Assembly (NCBI GenBank): GCA_900617975.1 | Contig: UZAE01000355.1 | Span: 1-25,428, forward strand | Length of the DNA stretch: 25,428 nucleotides | Source of the DNA: Rodentolepis nana | Taxonomy: Eukaryota; Platyhelminthes; Cestoda; Cyclophyllidea; Hymenolepididae | Direction of reading: 5' to 3' | Part shown: in pieces, positions 1 through 8,802 of the stretch | How positions within the stretch are numbered: position 1 is the stretch's first letter | How the letters are laid out: each line of letters begins with the position of its first letter | Notes under the pieces: model-generated | The model's database searches: none | The model's input: only the letters and a program-made list of their open reading frames with translations | What the model was told of the DNA's origin: nothing | Position numbers and translations under genes: made by a program

Positions 1-93
1 CTCTTCTGTCCCCCCCCCCCCCCCTCTGTAAATCCTGAGGTCAACCAAAGGGCCGATGATAACTATCAAAACGCCTGCCATTTCATATAAATA
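1..93 (+). mobile_element. Retroposon copy 1, 3' end only (cut by window edge)
   Basis: Matches the end of copy 2: a CCCCTCTGT junction, GTCAACCAAAGGGCC, GATGATAACTATC, AAAACGCCTGCCA, then an A/T-rich tail. A run of 15 C (10-24) replaces a C-rich stretch of the body. Only one tandem unit is present. The 5' end and any left target duplication lie outside the window; the exact right boundary is approximate. Confidence 0.85.
10..24 (+). repeat. Poly(C) run of 15
   Basis: Uninterrupted C15 within the C/T-rich part of retroposon copy 1. Its length may be unreliable in sequencing. Confidence 0.9.
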
Positions 94-1242
94 CATGTTA
101 GAGATTATATTAGAAAAGTAGAAATGTAACACTAAAATTCCTTTCAACTTAATGTAAATGAATAAAAGTTCAGCAATTTGCTATCCAGCAATGGGAATTG
201 TCATGGCTAAATATAAAAAAACAGATAAATATTGTAATCTTTATAAACAACATGCCATTACATAAATACACAAGTGAAGAGACGTATTTGTTTTCTTCGA
301 AATTTATAAAAGTACAACATTCATGAAAATTGTTTTCCAAAGTTCATGTGCTCTTTACGAATATGCTAATTAAAACGGAAGAAATTCAACGTGAGAGTCA
401 ACATTGAAACGGGAAATCGCTTTAAGTTTAATTCGATTTCAGCATATTTTTAAGTTTATTTAAATTTAAAATTTTTGTCTACTTTACTTCTATCTTTATG
501 AAAGAGTGTTGAAGTTTTAATCATAAAAAATAATAGCAAGATTATTAAGCAAACTTTTCAATTAGAAAATCGAATCTTATAAAATTAAATTCTTCTCTAT
601 CTAGCAACAAAACGATAATAATGTGATTATCAAGGCCTTTGTAGAAAAGAGTGAGAAATTGATCCCGACTGGAGTAGTAATTTGATCATATTTTATTAAA
701 TAGGACCAGTAGCTTTGGAACTAATTATTGGACATGTGAAAAGAACACCATTCCCATTGGCAAAGCAAAGTTTAATTTATTCCACCGCGCCTAATTAATT
801 CAGTGATGTTCAATTTTGCATTTTTTTGAAAATATTTAGAATGCCATTTTCAATGTTTGGCTATACTTACAATAAATCGCATTTAATTAGCATAATTAGT
901 ACAAAACTATCGATTAAAAAACTCATTAAATTATCAACTAAATAGGCTTTTAGGAATTAATATATTGATCTCAATATTAATGATTAATTAAAGCGCGTAA
1001 CAAAAAAAGCTGAAAGATCTTGATAAAAGCTATTCAATTATTTCTTCTTAACCATGAAAGTTTAGGAAACCCAAAATTATAAAGATAATTAAAAATAACC
1101 TTCAAAGTGCAATTTACGTCTTGAAGCAATACTGTTAGTATTAAACTAAATGTTCTTTTGTACGATAAACACATGTGTTTCCCAAAGTAATGAATATATT
1201 TTGAAATCTCAAAATTAAATTAATATCAACTGGAACACTTAC
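94..1242. other. AT-rich intron sequence of the CH-like gene; no gene recognised
   Basis: Lies downstream of the donor at 1242 on the minus strand, so it is presumably the next intron. All frames are short and rich in stops, and I see no exon with good splice sites. Confidence 0.6.
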
Positions 1243-1375
1243 AAGCCGCATCAATTAATTCGGCCAATGCCGTTCCATTTCGCATGCCCTCATCGTCCAA
1301 TGAACGGAGATACATTCCTGGGCACACGGCAGAAATTTTTGAATTTATCCATGACAAATAAGCGCGTTCCCTCGC
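1243..1375 (-). CDS. CH-like domain exon
   Basis: 133 nt in a conspicuously GC-richer island. The acceptor is GATTATTTAG and the donor GGCTT|GTAAGTGTT. It is phase 0 in and phase 1 out, with 44 open codons encoding ERAYLSWINSKISAVCPGMY, then LRSLDDEGMRNGTALAELID and AA. The other two frames are closed. Codon use differs clearly from the surrounding AT-rich sequence, so the exon call is firmer than the family call. Confidence 0.75.
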
Positions 1376-4300
1376 CTAAATAATCATTTGATTTTTGTTG
1401 AAATATTAATATTTTTATTCCCGTCTGAAATTGATATTCAATATATATGAGTATTTAAAATTATACTGCTTGGATATGAAGGATATATTAAAGCTGTGTT
1501 TAAAAAAAATTGAGCAAAATAGAAGAGTATCTCGGTTTGTGAATTTTGACTGGCATGTGCCTTAATATTAACATTGACCTTTGTGCAAGAAACACTAAAT
1601 TACATATTTGTTTTTATATGGACTTAATTGAAATTTTATTCCAATTGCTATAACTAGCTCATGGGAAATTAACTGTAAAACAGAAGTGATGGCTCCACTG
1701 TTAGATTTTTAAATTAGTATACTGGTAGATAGAATTGATTATCTTAAAAAATCTTTAAAATATCTAAACATTATTTTACCATCAAATTTTAAGTTTTTGT
1801 AACACTCAGTTTAAAAGCATTTTTATAATCATCAATAAACACATTTCATAAAATAACCCTCTGCAATAAATCAATTCACTTTTACTGAATTAAATGCACA
1901 TCTCCTTCCTTGAATTAATATAAATTTACATTACTTCTTGGTAAATTAATAGGGAATGAATATTTAAAAGACGCATTGAGCATGAAATAGGCTAAGGCAC
2001 TAAAATTTTAACACCACAATAAGTGCCACCGGTAAAGATGTAGGCCAAATTCAAAATTAATTTCATTTTAAAAACAAAAAAGCTCTTAATAGATTTGATG
2101 AATAAGTCTTTTTCTATGTCGTGTTCAACATTCGATAAAGATGCTACAATAATTCTTAATTAAGTTAAAATTTTTGGAATCGAAATTTAATTTGAAAGTT
2201 TAATTTTTTTAAAAACGTATTAAAATAAAACTATGGTAAAGCATCAAAACTAAATTTTAGAATTTCGGGCTCATCGGATAAGGATGTGGAGTGTTCGCAT
2301 TGAATTATATACTGGATCGAAATTTCCAAATAATTGAAACTATTTTGATGAAATGAATCGACTTAGACTTGCATTTTACTCAAATTTATAGGTCTGTACA
2401 AAGCAACGCGAACAAAATACATGGACCAATGTCACTAAGGAATATGTCTTAATTTTATTAAATCTTGAATTCACGAAATATATATGGGAAAATGAAACAC
2501 ATATTTTTAGGTACAAAAGTTATAATATATATCCACAACAATTTGCGTTCTTCTACAAATTTGATACTCTATGTAACGCCATAAATGAACAATTGATCCA
2601 ATGTAACAAGATACCTTAAAGTATAGATTTTCTATCCAAGATTGAAATTGACACATTGAAATTAAAACAGAAATCATTATTAATCCCAACAATTATGACT
2701 TTTAAAAAATATACATTTATAAGTAAAATAAAGTCCATTAAAATAGTTAAAGTTTCACATACATGCAATTCTAATTCATCAATGCTTAATAATATTTTAA
2801 TAAATTGTTTCGTGTAAGAGCTATAATTGATAAGATGTTCTAAAATCAAACACACTCTACAATAATATGAAAGAAAAATCACTTTTGATTCACACAGAAA
2901 TAACCGTAGGTTTTTTTAAACATATTATGAATCCTGATCATGTAATTCGTTTTTTTCGGTATTTCTGCCAAAAATTACATAAATAAAATAAAAATTACTT
3001 ATTAAAAGTTTAAAGAAATTCTTTTATTCAAATTCCCCAACCACCCACTCAACCCCCACCCCCACCCCCCATTAATACTATTTGCTCTAAAGACAGATAA
3101 CATTTGCAAACTTCAAAATGCAATAATTTGAGCTCTGTGAGAATTTTTCTTGAAACGTAAAGTTTACCAATGAAAATAAGAGAAAGGTGCAGAAGAAAAC
3201 TAGAAGGTTTACACCAGTGTAGTGAATCCTCCAAAGAAACTAACTAAATTTGTACCCTTAAATTTGTACCTTAAATTGGCCATAATGATTTCGAACCTGA
3301 TTTACCCAATTTCCAATTAGATCGAAAATGAACTATCAATTTAAAATTTCTGAAAATTTTAATATTCACAGTCAAAATTGACTTTGTATAGGGGTTAAGG
3401 TAAATTCGCAGTCCGCATCTCAGAACAAGCGGACTAATAGATATATCTAGAAGGGAAAAGAACAGATTTCAACTTGAAATTCAGCACCTTACCTGGAACT
3501 AAATAGTGGTGTCGAATGGATCTCCTTCCAACATTAACAAGAAAATAACTCTGGACTTTAAGAGCATATTGATATATGAGTGAAATACTAATGATATTCA
3601 CATTAGGAAGTCAATTCTCTGATTTCTTGGTAAGAGAGTTGATTTGTTGAAAAAAGCTCTTAACACTCCTGTTGCCTCGTCTTATTCTGCTAATGCCAGA
3701 AGAGAAAATTTTTACAACAACGGGGCGCGGTCTGTCCCATGTTGATAAAACCTGAATTAATAATAAAGGTAAGATAGGGTAAGTTAACCGTGGGGTTGGG
3801 GGGAGGGGAATGAACGGATCATAACACATTCTTCACTTGGGTGAATTAAACTTCATTTAAATTAAATTTCAGCAACATTTTTCCCACGTTTATTTTTAAA
3901 ATGCTATTGAAGTGCACGTAACAATTTAAACCTAACGAAGTGTAGGACTCATCTTTCATCTCATAAGGAAACGACAGTGGGCTAGTATTATCCACCACTG
4001 TAAGTACAGAACCCACTCACATTTTTTTTCGAAATTATTCACTCGTGAACTATTTTGCGACAAATCATCTACTAAGGTAAAGCAAAATCTTAGTCAATAA
4101 TTTTGACATCTGTACAAGTATCAGTAATTATATTCTCGAATTTAAAGATATGAATATTTTTCAAGAAATCTTTCCCGTCTTGGCTTAGCTGAAGATGTCT
4201 CACACGACGATTATTAAACCTGAAAAAATGGCTAACTTGCAGTTATCAAATCATTCACAGAAGGAAAGATCACCGAAAAATGCTCTATTTGATATGTATA

Positions 4301-7026
4301 TAGGCTGACTTCCATTTCCCCAGTGCCTTGGAGAAGAAATTCTTTTGAAACGAAGGTTATCTGAATGACTTCAGAGATTATTCCAAAGTAGAAACTCTTC
4401 CATTGAGAAGAGAGAACATGACATTGTAAGTTGAGCACATAAATGTCAGCATACCACATATTTCAGGAAACTTAATTACGACATTTCATAAATATCAGGA
4501 AGTTCTTTGGTAATTACAACTTGTAATAATGAGCAAATATTTTAAAGATGCCGGAAAAGATTGAGATTATGACAACGCAAACATAAAAAGCTATATAATT
4601 ATTGCAGAATTAATGACCAAGATTGAATGCAATTGAAACAAACAAGAAAAAATCGAATAAACCAATGGGAAAAAGCAATTGAAAAGGAAAGTAATATCGA
4701 GGAAGTGAATGCAACGCTGTAATAGAATATGCAAATAAAAGTGCCATGAGTAAGGGTCGAGTGCGTTCATTATCTGAAAGTCTAAAGAGCCGAGAAATTC
4801 CATTAGATATGTGCATTCAGCAGAATGTGATCAATTCCTCTTCAGATCAGTTCATTCCCACATTAGCAATGTCCTAATCATTAAAATGATTTTCTAGATT
4901 AGTTCCGAAAATACTTAGCATACAGAAGCAAGTTTCCGTATTTCATTTTTTATTTGCTTTTTTAAGCAAGCAAAGTTAACCCCTTTCTCCCATCAATATG
5001 CAAATACATTTCGCATGAGGGTATTTCGTTTCGACGAGATCTGAAAAAACAGCAAGCTAAAGCGTTTCAGAAATCAATGTTATCGACATTAAAGCAAAGA
5101 TTATATTTAATATCAGAACTGAAAGGACACTCTTCAGTGTATGTTCTGATCACAGACAGGATAATAAAGAAGACATAAATTATAAACCCATTGGCGAATG
5201 AACACTTTTAATTTCTCCTTGTCCCTCTCAAAACCATAAAAGTCGTGTTTAAATATCATTTATGTTTACATTGATGACAATTATTGGGTGGGCAACTAAG
5301 TCATTGCCGTTTTTGTTGACAGATTCACTCTATACTTTCTTTTGTTTTGTTAACGTGGCCAGAGCATCTAACCTATATTTTTTCTTACTGTATGGGCTTC
5401 TAGGTTAATTAGTAAAAAATTTATTGTTTAGTTCTTTGGTTTTGTTTTTATCCCAATTTAAAAATGAAAGAACAGGACGTGCACTTCCGACACATTTTAT
5501 TGTATTACTTCCGAAAAGGCAAGAACGCATCGCAAGCACAAAAGAAGTTATGTGGCGTATATGGAGATGAAGCCTTAAAAGAAAGGCAGTGTCGAAATTG
5601 GTTTGAAAGATTTCGTTCCGGTGATTTTTCACTGAAAAATTCACAACGATCTGGCCCTCCAGTCGAAGTGGATGAAACCCATATCAAGGCCATTCAAATC
5701 GTCACAGCACAACACGAGATATTGCAGAGAAGCTCAATGTGTCGCATACATCCATTGAAAAAAAAATTAAAAACCCTTGGTTATGTCAAGAAACTTGATT
5801 TATGGATCCCTCAACAGTTAAAGGAAATTCATTTGACGCAACGGATTAGCATCTGTGATTCGCTACTGAAACGCAATGAGAATGATCCATTTCTGAAGAA
5901 CCTAGTTACTGGCGACGAAAAGTGGATAGTTTATAACAATGTCGTTACTCGCAAGAGATCATGGGTGAAGCAAGATCAACCAGCCCAAACAGTATCAAAA
6001 GCAGAGATTCACCAAAATTAAAGATTATGCTGTCAGTCTGGTGGGATCACAAAGGAATTTTGTATTTTGAACTCATGCCGCAGAACCAAACGATAAATTC
6101 AAATGTGTATGTTGAAGAACTCGAAAAACTGAAAGAAGGATGCAATTGAAGATAAGCGGCCGGCATTATCAAATCGGAAGGGTGTTGTTTTCCATCATGA
6201 TAACGCAAGGCCCCACACATCTTTGGTTACTCGGCAAAAATTATTGGAACTGGGTTGGGATGTTTTGTCACACCCACCATATAGCCCTGACCTTGCGCCT
6301 TCGGATTACCATTTGTTTCGTTCCATGCAAAACTCTTTAAATGGTAAAATTTTTAACAACGCGGATGATGTCGGATCACACCTAATTCAGTTTTTTAATA
6401 GCAAAGACCAGACATTTTACGAACGGGGAATTTTTACTCTGCCAGAACGATGGAAAAAGGTCATCGGCAAGAGTGGCCAATATCTAATTGAATAAAGTTA
6501 TATTTTTAAACAAAAATTCCGAATTTGCCTTCTTATTTGAAATCGGCAATGACTTAGTTGCCAACCTAATAGATTACCATTATCTTTAATTGGTCAATTT
6601 AATTGGAGACGAAAAATACACACAAACATATGGAAATATATAAAAATGCAATACATAAATAAGGGAAACACTAGATTACAATGAATCCGTTGCACATTTG
6701 ATTCGTGAAAATGACTTTTTCAAAGCAAATTTCAGCAATGAATTGTTCACTTAGAATAGGAAGGTCATCAAAGAAAATAGAGAAAGAGTCAACAACTCTT
6801 TAAGGGTGATCATTAGTTTCAAGATTTAACAATAAAAAATAATATCTAATTAATTAATTTTAATTAATTAATTTTAAAAGATTGAATTAAAATTCACCCT
6901 ACCGGGCAAAACCATTGCAAGTATATTTAAATATGATGGGCGCAGTGAGATTCGATTAAAAAGATTACAGTTATTTAAAAATTTTGTTTAACTTACGCTT
7001 TCAGCCGTCGGTTTCAATTGGGCCAT
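1243..7026 (-). CDS. N-terminal part of a calponin-homology-like domain protein (two exons; continues off left edge)
   Basis: Two minus-strand exons join in frame. MAQLKPTAES (6997-7026) is followed by ARERAYLSWINSKI and LRSLDDEGMRNGTALAELIDAA (1243-1375). The pattern of an aromatic residue and Trp helix (AYLSWINSKI), a Leu/Asp segment, then an acidic residue with NG/DG-x-x-LA-x-LI, is that of the first helices of a calponin-homology (CH) actin- or microtubule-binding domain. It resembles the single CH domains of Dixin, neuron navigator or actinin proteins. I cannot decide which family from 54 residues. The rest of the domain and protein lie left of position 1. The intron is 5.6 kb and carries a mariner element and a C-rich tract. 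Splice sites, phase and start context agree well; domain assignment is inference from pattern. Confidence 0.7.
1376..5283. other. Large intron of the CH-like gene, left part; nothing else recognised
   Basis: AT-rich. It contains the G-rich tract at 3035-3070 and a 7 bp hairpin (AGTCCGC/GCGGACT, 3410-3435). A good minus-strand donor (TTCCAG|GTAAGG, exon side 3493) has no upstream acceptor that keeps the frame between the two known exons. The short frames at 2507-2882, 3611-3829 and 4232-4816 look like chance. Confidence 0.6.
3035..3070 (-). other. G-rich tract with G-quadruplex potential on the minus strand
   Basis: On the minus strand there are runs of 6, 5, 5, 3 and 4 G separated by 1-7 bases, which satisfies the usual four-run quadruplex pattern. 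It lies in the large intron of the CH-like gene, and the G-rich strand is the one that would appear in its pre-mRNA. Confidence 0.7.
5284..5309 (+). repeat. mariner left terminal inverted repeat
   Basis: 26 bp beginning TTGGGTGGGCAACTAAG. It pairs with 6544-6569 and differs from it at positions 3 and 7. It is preceded by the TA duplication. Confidence 0.95.
5464..6495 (+). pseudogene. mariner transposase, frameshifted
   Basis: 1,032 nt, equal to about 344 codons, the normal mariner length. Recognisable are the N-terminal helix-turn-helix region (HILLYYFRKGKNASQAQKKL, then RNWFERFRSGDFSL), WIPQQL in place of the WVPHEL motif, and LKRNENDPF. All three acidic catalytic positions are present: Asp in TGDEKW (codon 5914), Asp in HHDNARPH (6199) and Asp in PSDYHLF (6304). 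The last two are separated by 34 residues, the DD34D signature, and YSPDL is intact. The frame changes near 5702-5712, in the A-run 5758-5765, near 6012, and near 6130-6140. Each change is compensated by the next, so all the blocks remain but no single frame covers them. The gene is therefore inactive as it stands. Confidence 0.95.
6544..6569 (-). repeat. mariner right terminal inverted repeat
   Basis: On the minus strand it reads TTAGGTTGGCAACTAAG and onward, the partner of 5284-5309, followed outward by TA at 6570-6571. Confidence 0.95.
6570..6996. other. Large intron of the CH-like gene, right part
   Basis: AT-rich sequence between the mariner and the start exon. Apart from the TAATTAATT-type tandem duplication I see nothing in it. 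Confidence 0.6.
6848..6875 (+). repeat. 14 bp tandem duplication AATTAATTAATTTT
   Basis: Two perfect head-to-tail copies (6848-6861, 6862-6875) about 120 bp into the first intron of the CH-like gene. The unit contains TAATTA, a homeodomain-type core, but in DNA this AT-rich that has little weight. Confidence 0.9.
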
Positions 7027-7036
7027 TTCGAATTAT
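6997..7036 (-). CDS. Start-codon exon of the CH-like gene
   Basis: 40 nt with the ATG at 7026-7024 in a strong context (CGAAATGG). It encodes MAQLKPTAES and ends in phase 0 at GAAAGC|GTAAGTT. All three frames across the full 40 nt contain stops, so translation must start inside it, which supports this ATG. The preceding bases (TGTAAATTACAG) look like an acceptor at 7036, implying an untranslated exon further right. The pyrimidine tract is poor, so transcription might instead start nearby. Confidence 0.68.
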
Positions 7037-8288
7037 CTGTAATTTACAACACAATAACATTAGATTCAACATCAGGTAGACAATTAGTTAATTATTTTAA
7101 ATAATTTTCTCGAGCCACTGGAATTGGGTCATTAAATGAAAAATTGAGCGAAAGGTATAAATTTTAATGCAGAAATGTTTCTAATTTTGGCTAGTAATTC
7201 GTTTCTAGGGATAAATGGAGATGATTATTTGCACATAAGTTAAATTGCATTTAATAATTCATTTTATATTAACTGTTCTTTGGAAAGTTGATAAAGCTAA
7301 GTCATCTTCCAAAAGTTTTTTACAGTCAATTATTTCGAATATTTTCTGTTAATGAGTAATGAGCAGGAGATTTCGGTCACTTAGGTGGAGTTCAATTTTA
7401 AATTGTAGTCCAAACCAATTACATGGAAAAACAGGAAGCGTATGATTTCCGCTGTCTCACGGGGCAAATTTAAAATGTAAACCTAATAGTATATAGTTAA
7501 TTGGCATTTATCGCGTTGATAATAAATCTAAGCCATTGATTGCAGCGATAAATGCTACGGATTGAGTTATGGTGAAGAGAAAAAAGTGAATAAGGAAGGG
7601 AATAACTTAAGGCTAAATCACGAGCGTATTCAGAAGAGCGCAAATGCATAAGAAGGGAAGAGTATTTTGATTATTATGACAAGGATACCATCTGCGCACA
7701 AAGGTCATGTTAGTGTAATAATTAGTTCAAGCAAGGCTTCAAGACACCAATCAATGAATTTTTTAACTTTTGTCGAAAAAATTAACATGTCTCAATATTT
7801 AACTTATTGATATTGATGACAGTATTCAACGAATTCGATATTGAGAATATTTTGCCCGTTAATATCTGCAATTTAAATAACATTTAGCGACTATTCTCAT
7901 CGATTTGAATAAAAGAACAAATAAATAAAATAAATAATTTTTAATAAGAACATACTTTAATAAATGGAAAATCTTATTTAGTAAAAACTCCTATTATAGA
8001 TAAGAAAATATAGCACAAACACAACTGATATAAAATTTTAAATAAAACATTGAGCTCAAATAGTGTTGACAATATTTGTATGAAATAGAAGAATGCATTG
8101 TGAGGCCTCATATTCTGACCGAAATAATTTATTTACTTAGTTATGTGCGCAATTGCAATAATCTTCTTATATCAAACTTTTAAATCACTTTTTGGCACAA
8201 GCGATTCTTAAAATCTAGATTTGATCTACTAAAAATGGTCGTTTTGTCTATTTCAGTTTTAAGAGCCCATTGTCAAAATCGGACTCGT
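7037..8288. other. Region upstream of the CH-like gene; no gene recognised
   Basis: It should hold the promoter or a 5' untranslated intron of the CH-like gene. I cannot place a TATA box or initiator with confidence. The only structure noted is the inverted repeat at 7504-7555. Confidence 0.5.
7504..7555. repeat. Perfect 11 bp inverted repeat with 30 bp spacer
   Basis: GCATTTATCGC (7504-7514) and its reverse complement GCGATAAATGC (7545-7555). It lies about 480 bp upstream of the CH-like gene's ATG. Function unknown. Confidence 0.85.
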
Positions 8289-8303
8289 AATGTTTCTATT
8301 TAA
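8289..8303 (+). repeat. Target-site duplication, left of retroposon copy 2
   Basis: AATGTTTCTATTTAA, identical to 8788-8802. The flanking bases differ, so the duplication is exactly 15 bp. Confidence 0.93.
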
Positions 8304-8787
8304 GGGGTGTGCGATAGACTTACCTCCACGTGGTGCACCCTGGGCAACGTATACTCATACGGCAAAAAAGTCTATTGATCGGCAGTTGACTTCTCACTTC
8401 AAACTACCCTCACTCCCACTGTATGTCATATTCGACCCCCTACCACTACTAATCTTACCCTTTCTGAGCCTTTGTGTCTGTTTCTTTTGCATCTTTGAAA
8501 CACCCTTCTATTCCCCCTCCTGAATTCTTCTCACTTCGATGTTCCTCCTCCCCTCTGTGAAGCCCGAAGTCAACTAAAGGGCTAATGATAACCATCAAAA
8601 CGCTTCTATAGGGCTAATGATAACCATCAAAACGCCTGCCACTCAGCTAAATGGCTAATGATATCTATCAAAACGCCTGCCACCAACTAAAGGGCTAATG
8701 ATAGCTATCAAAACGCCTGCCATACCGAAGTCAACTAAAGGGCTAATGATAACCATCAAAACGCCTGCCATTTGTTATAAATAAATA
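8304..8787 (+). mobile_element. Full-length short retroposon (SINE-like), copy 2
   Basis: 484 bp flanked by a perfect 15 bp duplication, AATGTTTCTATTTAA, at 8289-8303 and 8788-8802. This shows insertion by target-primed retrotransposition. It begins GGGGTGTGCGATAGACTTAC. A unique body of about 260 bp is followed by five tandem units of GGGCTAATGATAACCATC-type sequence (8579-8770) and an A/T-rich tail (TTTGTTATAAATAAATA). There are no terminal inverted repeats. No reverse transcriptase is encoded, and a 77-codon frame inside it is not conserved as protein. I found no clear tRNA-type A and B boxes, so the promoter class is open. A 3' fragment of an unknown LINE is an alternative reading. Confidence 0.88.
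8579..8770 (+). repeat. Tandem 3' units of the retroposon
   Basis: Five diverged units with core GGGCTAATGAT, then ATCAAAACGC, mostly followed by CTGCCA. They lie at about 8579-8602, 8611-8640, 8653-8682, 8692-8722 and 8739-8770. Linkers between them are variously CTAAA- or GAAGTCAACTAAA-like. Copies 1 and 4 each carry only one unit here. Confidence 0.9.
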
Positions 8788-8802
8788 AATGTTTCTATTT
8801 AA
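8788..8802 (+). repeat. Target-site duplication, right of retroposon copy 2
   Basis: AATGTTTCTATTTAA, identical to 8289-8303. Confidence 0.93.

Larger units (their letters stand above)
5284..6569 (+). mobile_element. mariner (Tc1/mariner) DNA transposon, full length, decayed
   Basis: 1,286 bp between TA dinucleotides at 5282-5283 and 6570-6571, the usual mariner target duplication. The terminal inverted repeats (5284-5309 and 6544-6569) match at 24 of 26 positions and share GGCAACTAAGTCATTGCCG. The length, repeats and single transposase gene are typical of the family. It lies in the intron of the CH-like gene, in the opposite orientation. The coding frame is broken, so it is non-autonomous, though its ends look usable in trans. 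Confidence 0.97.

Noticed and set aside
3493..3555. 63-nt minus-strand exon candidate with strong donor TTCCAG|GTAAGG
   Set aside because: In the frame required by the neighbouring CH-like exons it contains a TAG; other acceptors break the frame.
8304..8345. Resemblance of the retroposon 5' end to the U1 snRNA 5' end (ACTTACCT)
   Set aside because: Similarity stops after about eight bases; no further U1 stems or Sm site follow.
8290..8523. 77-codon plus-strand frame
   Set aside because: Spans the target duplication and retroposon body, and is not kept open in the other copies.
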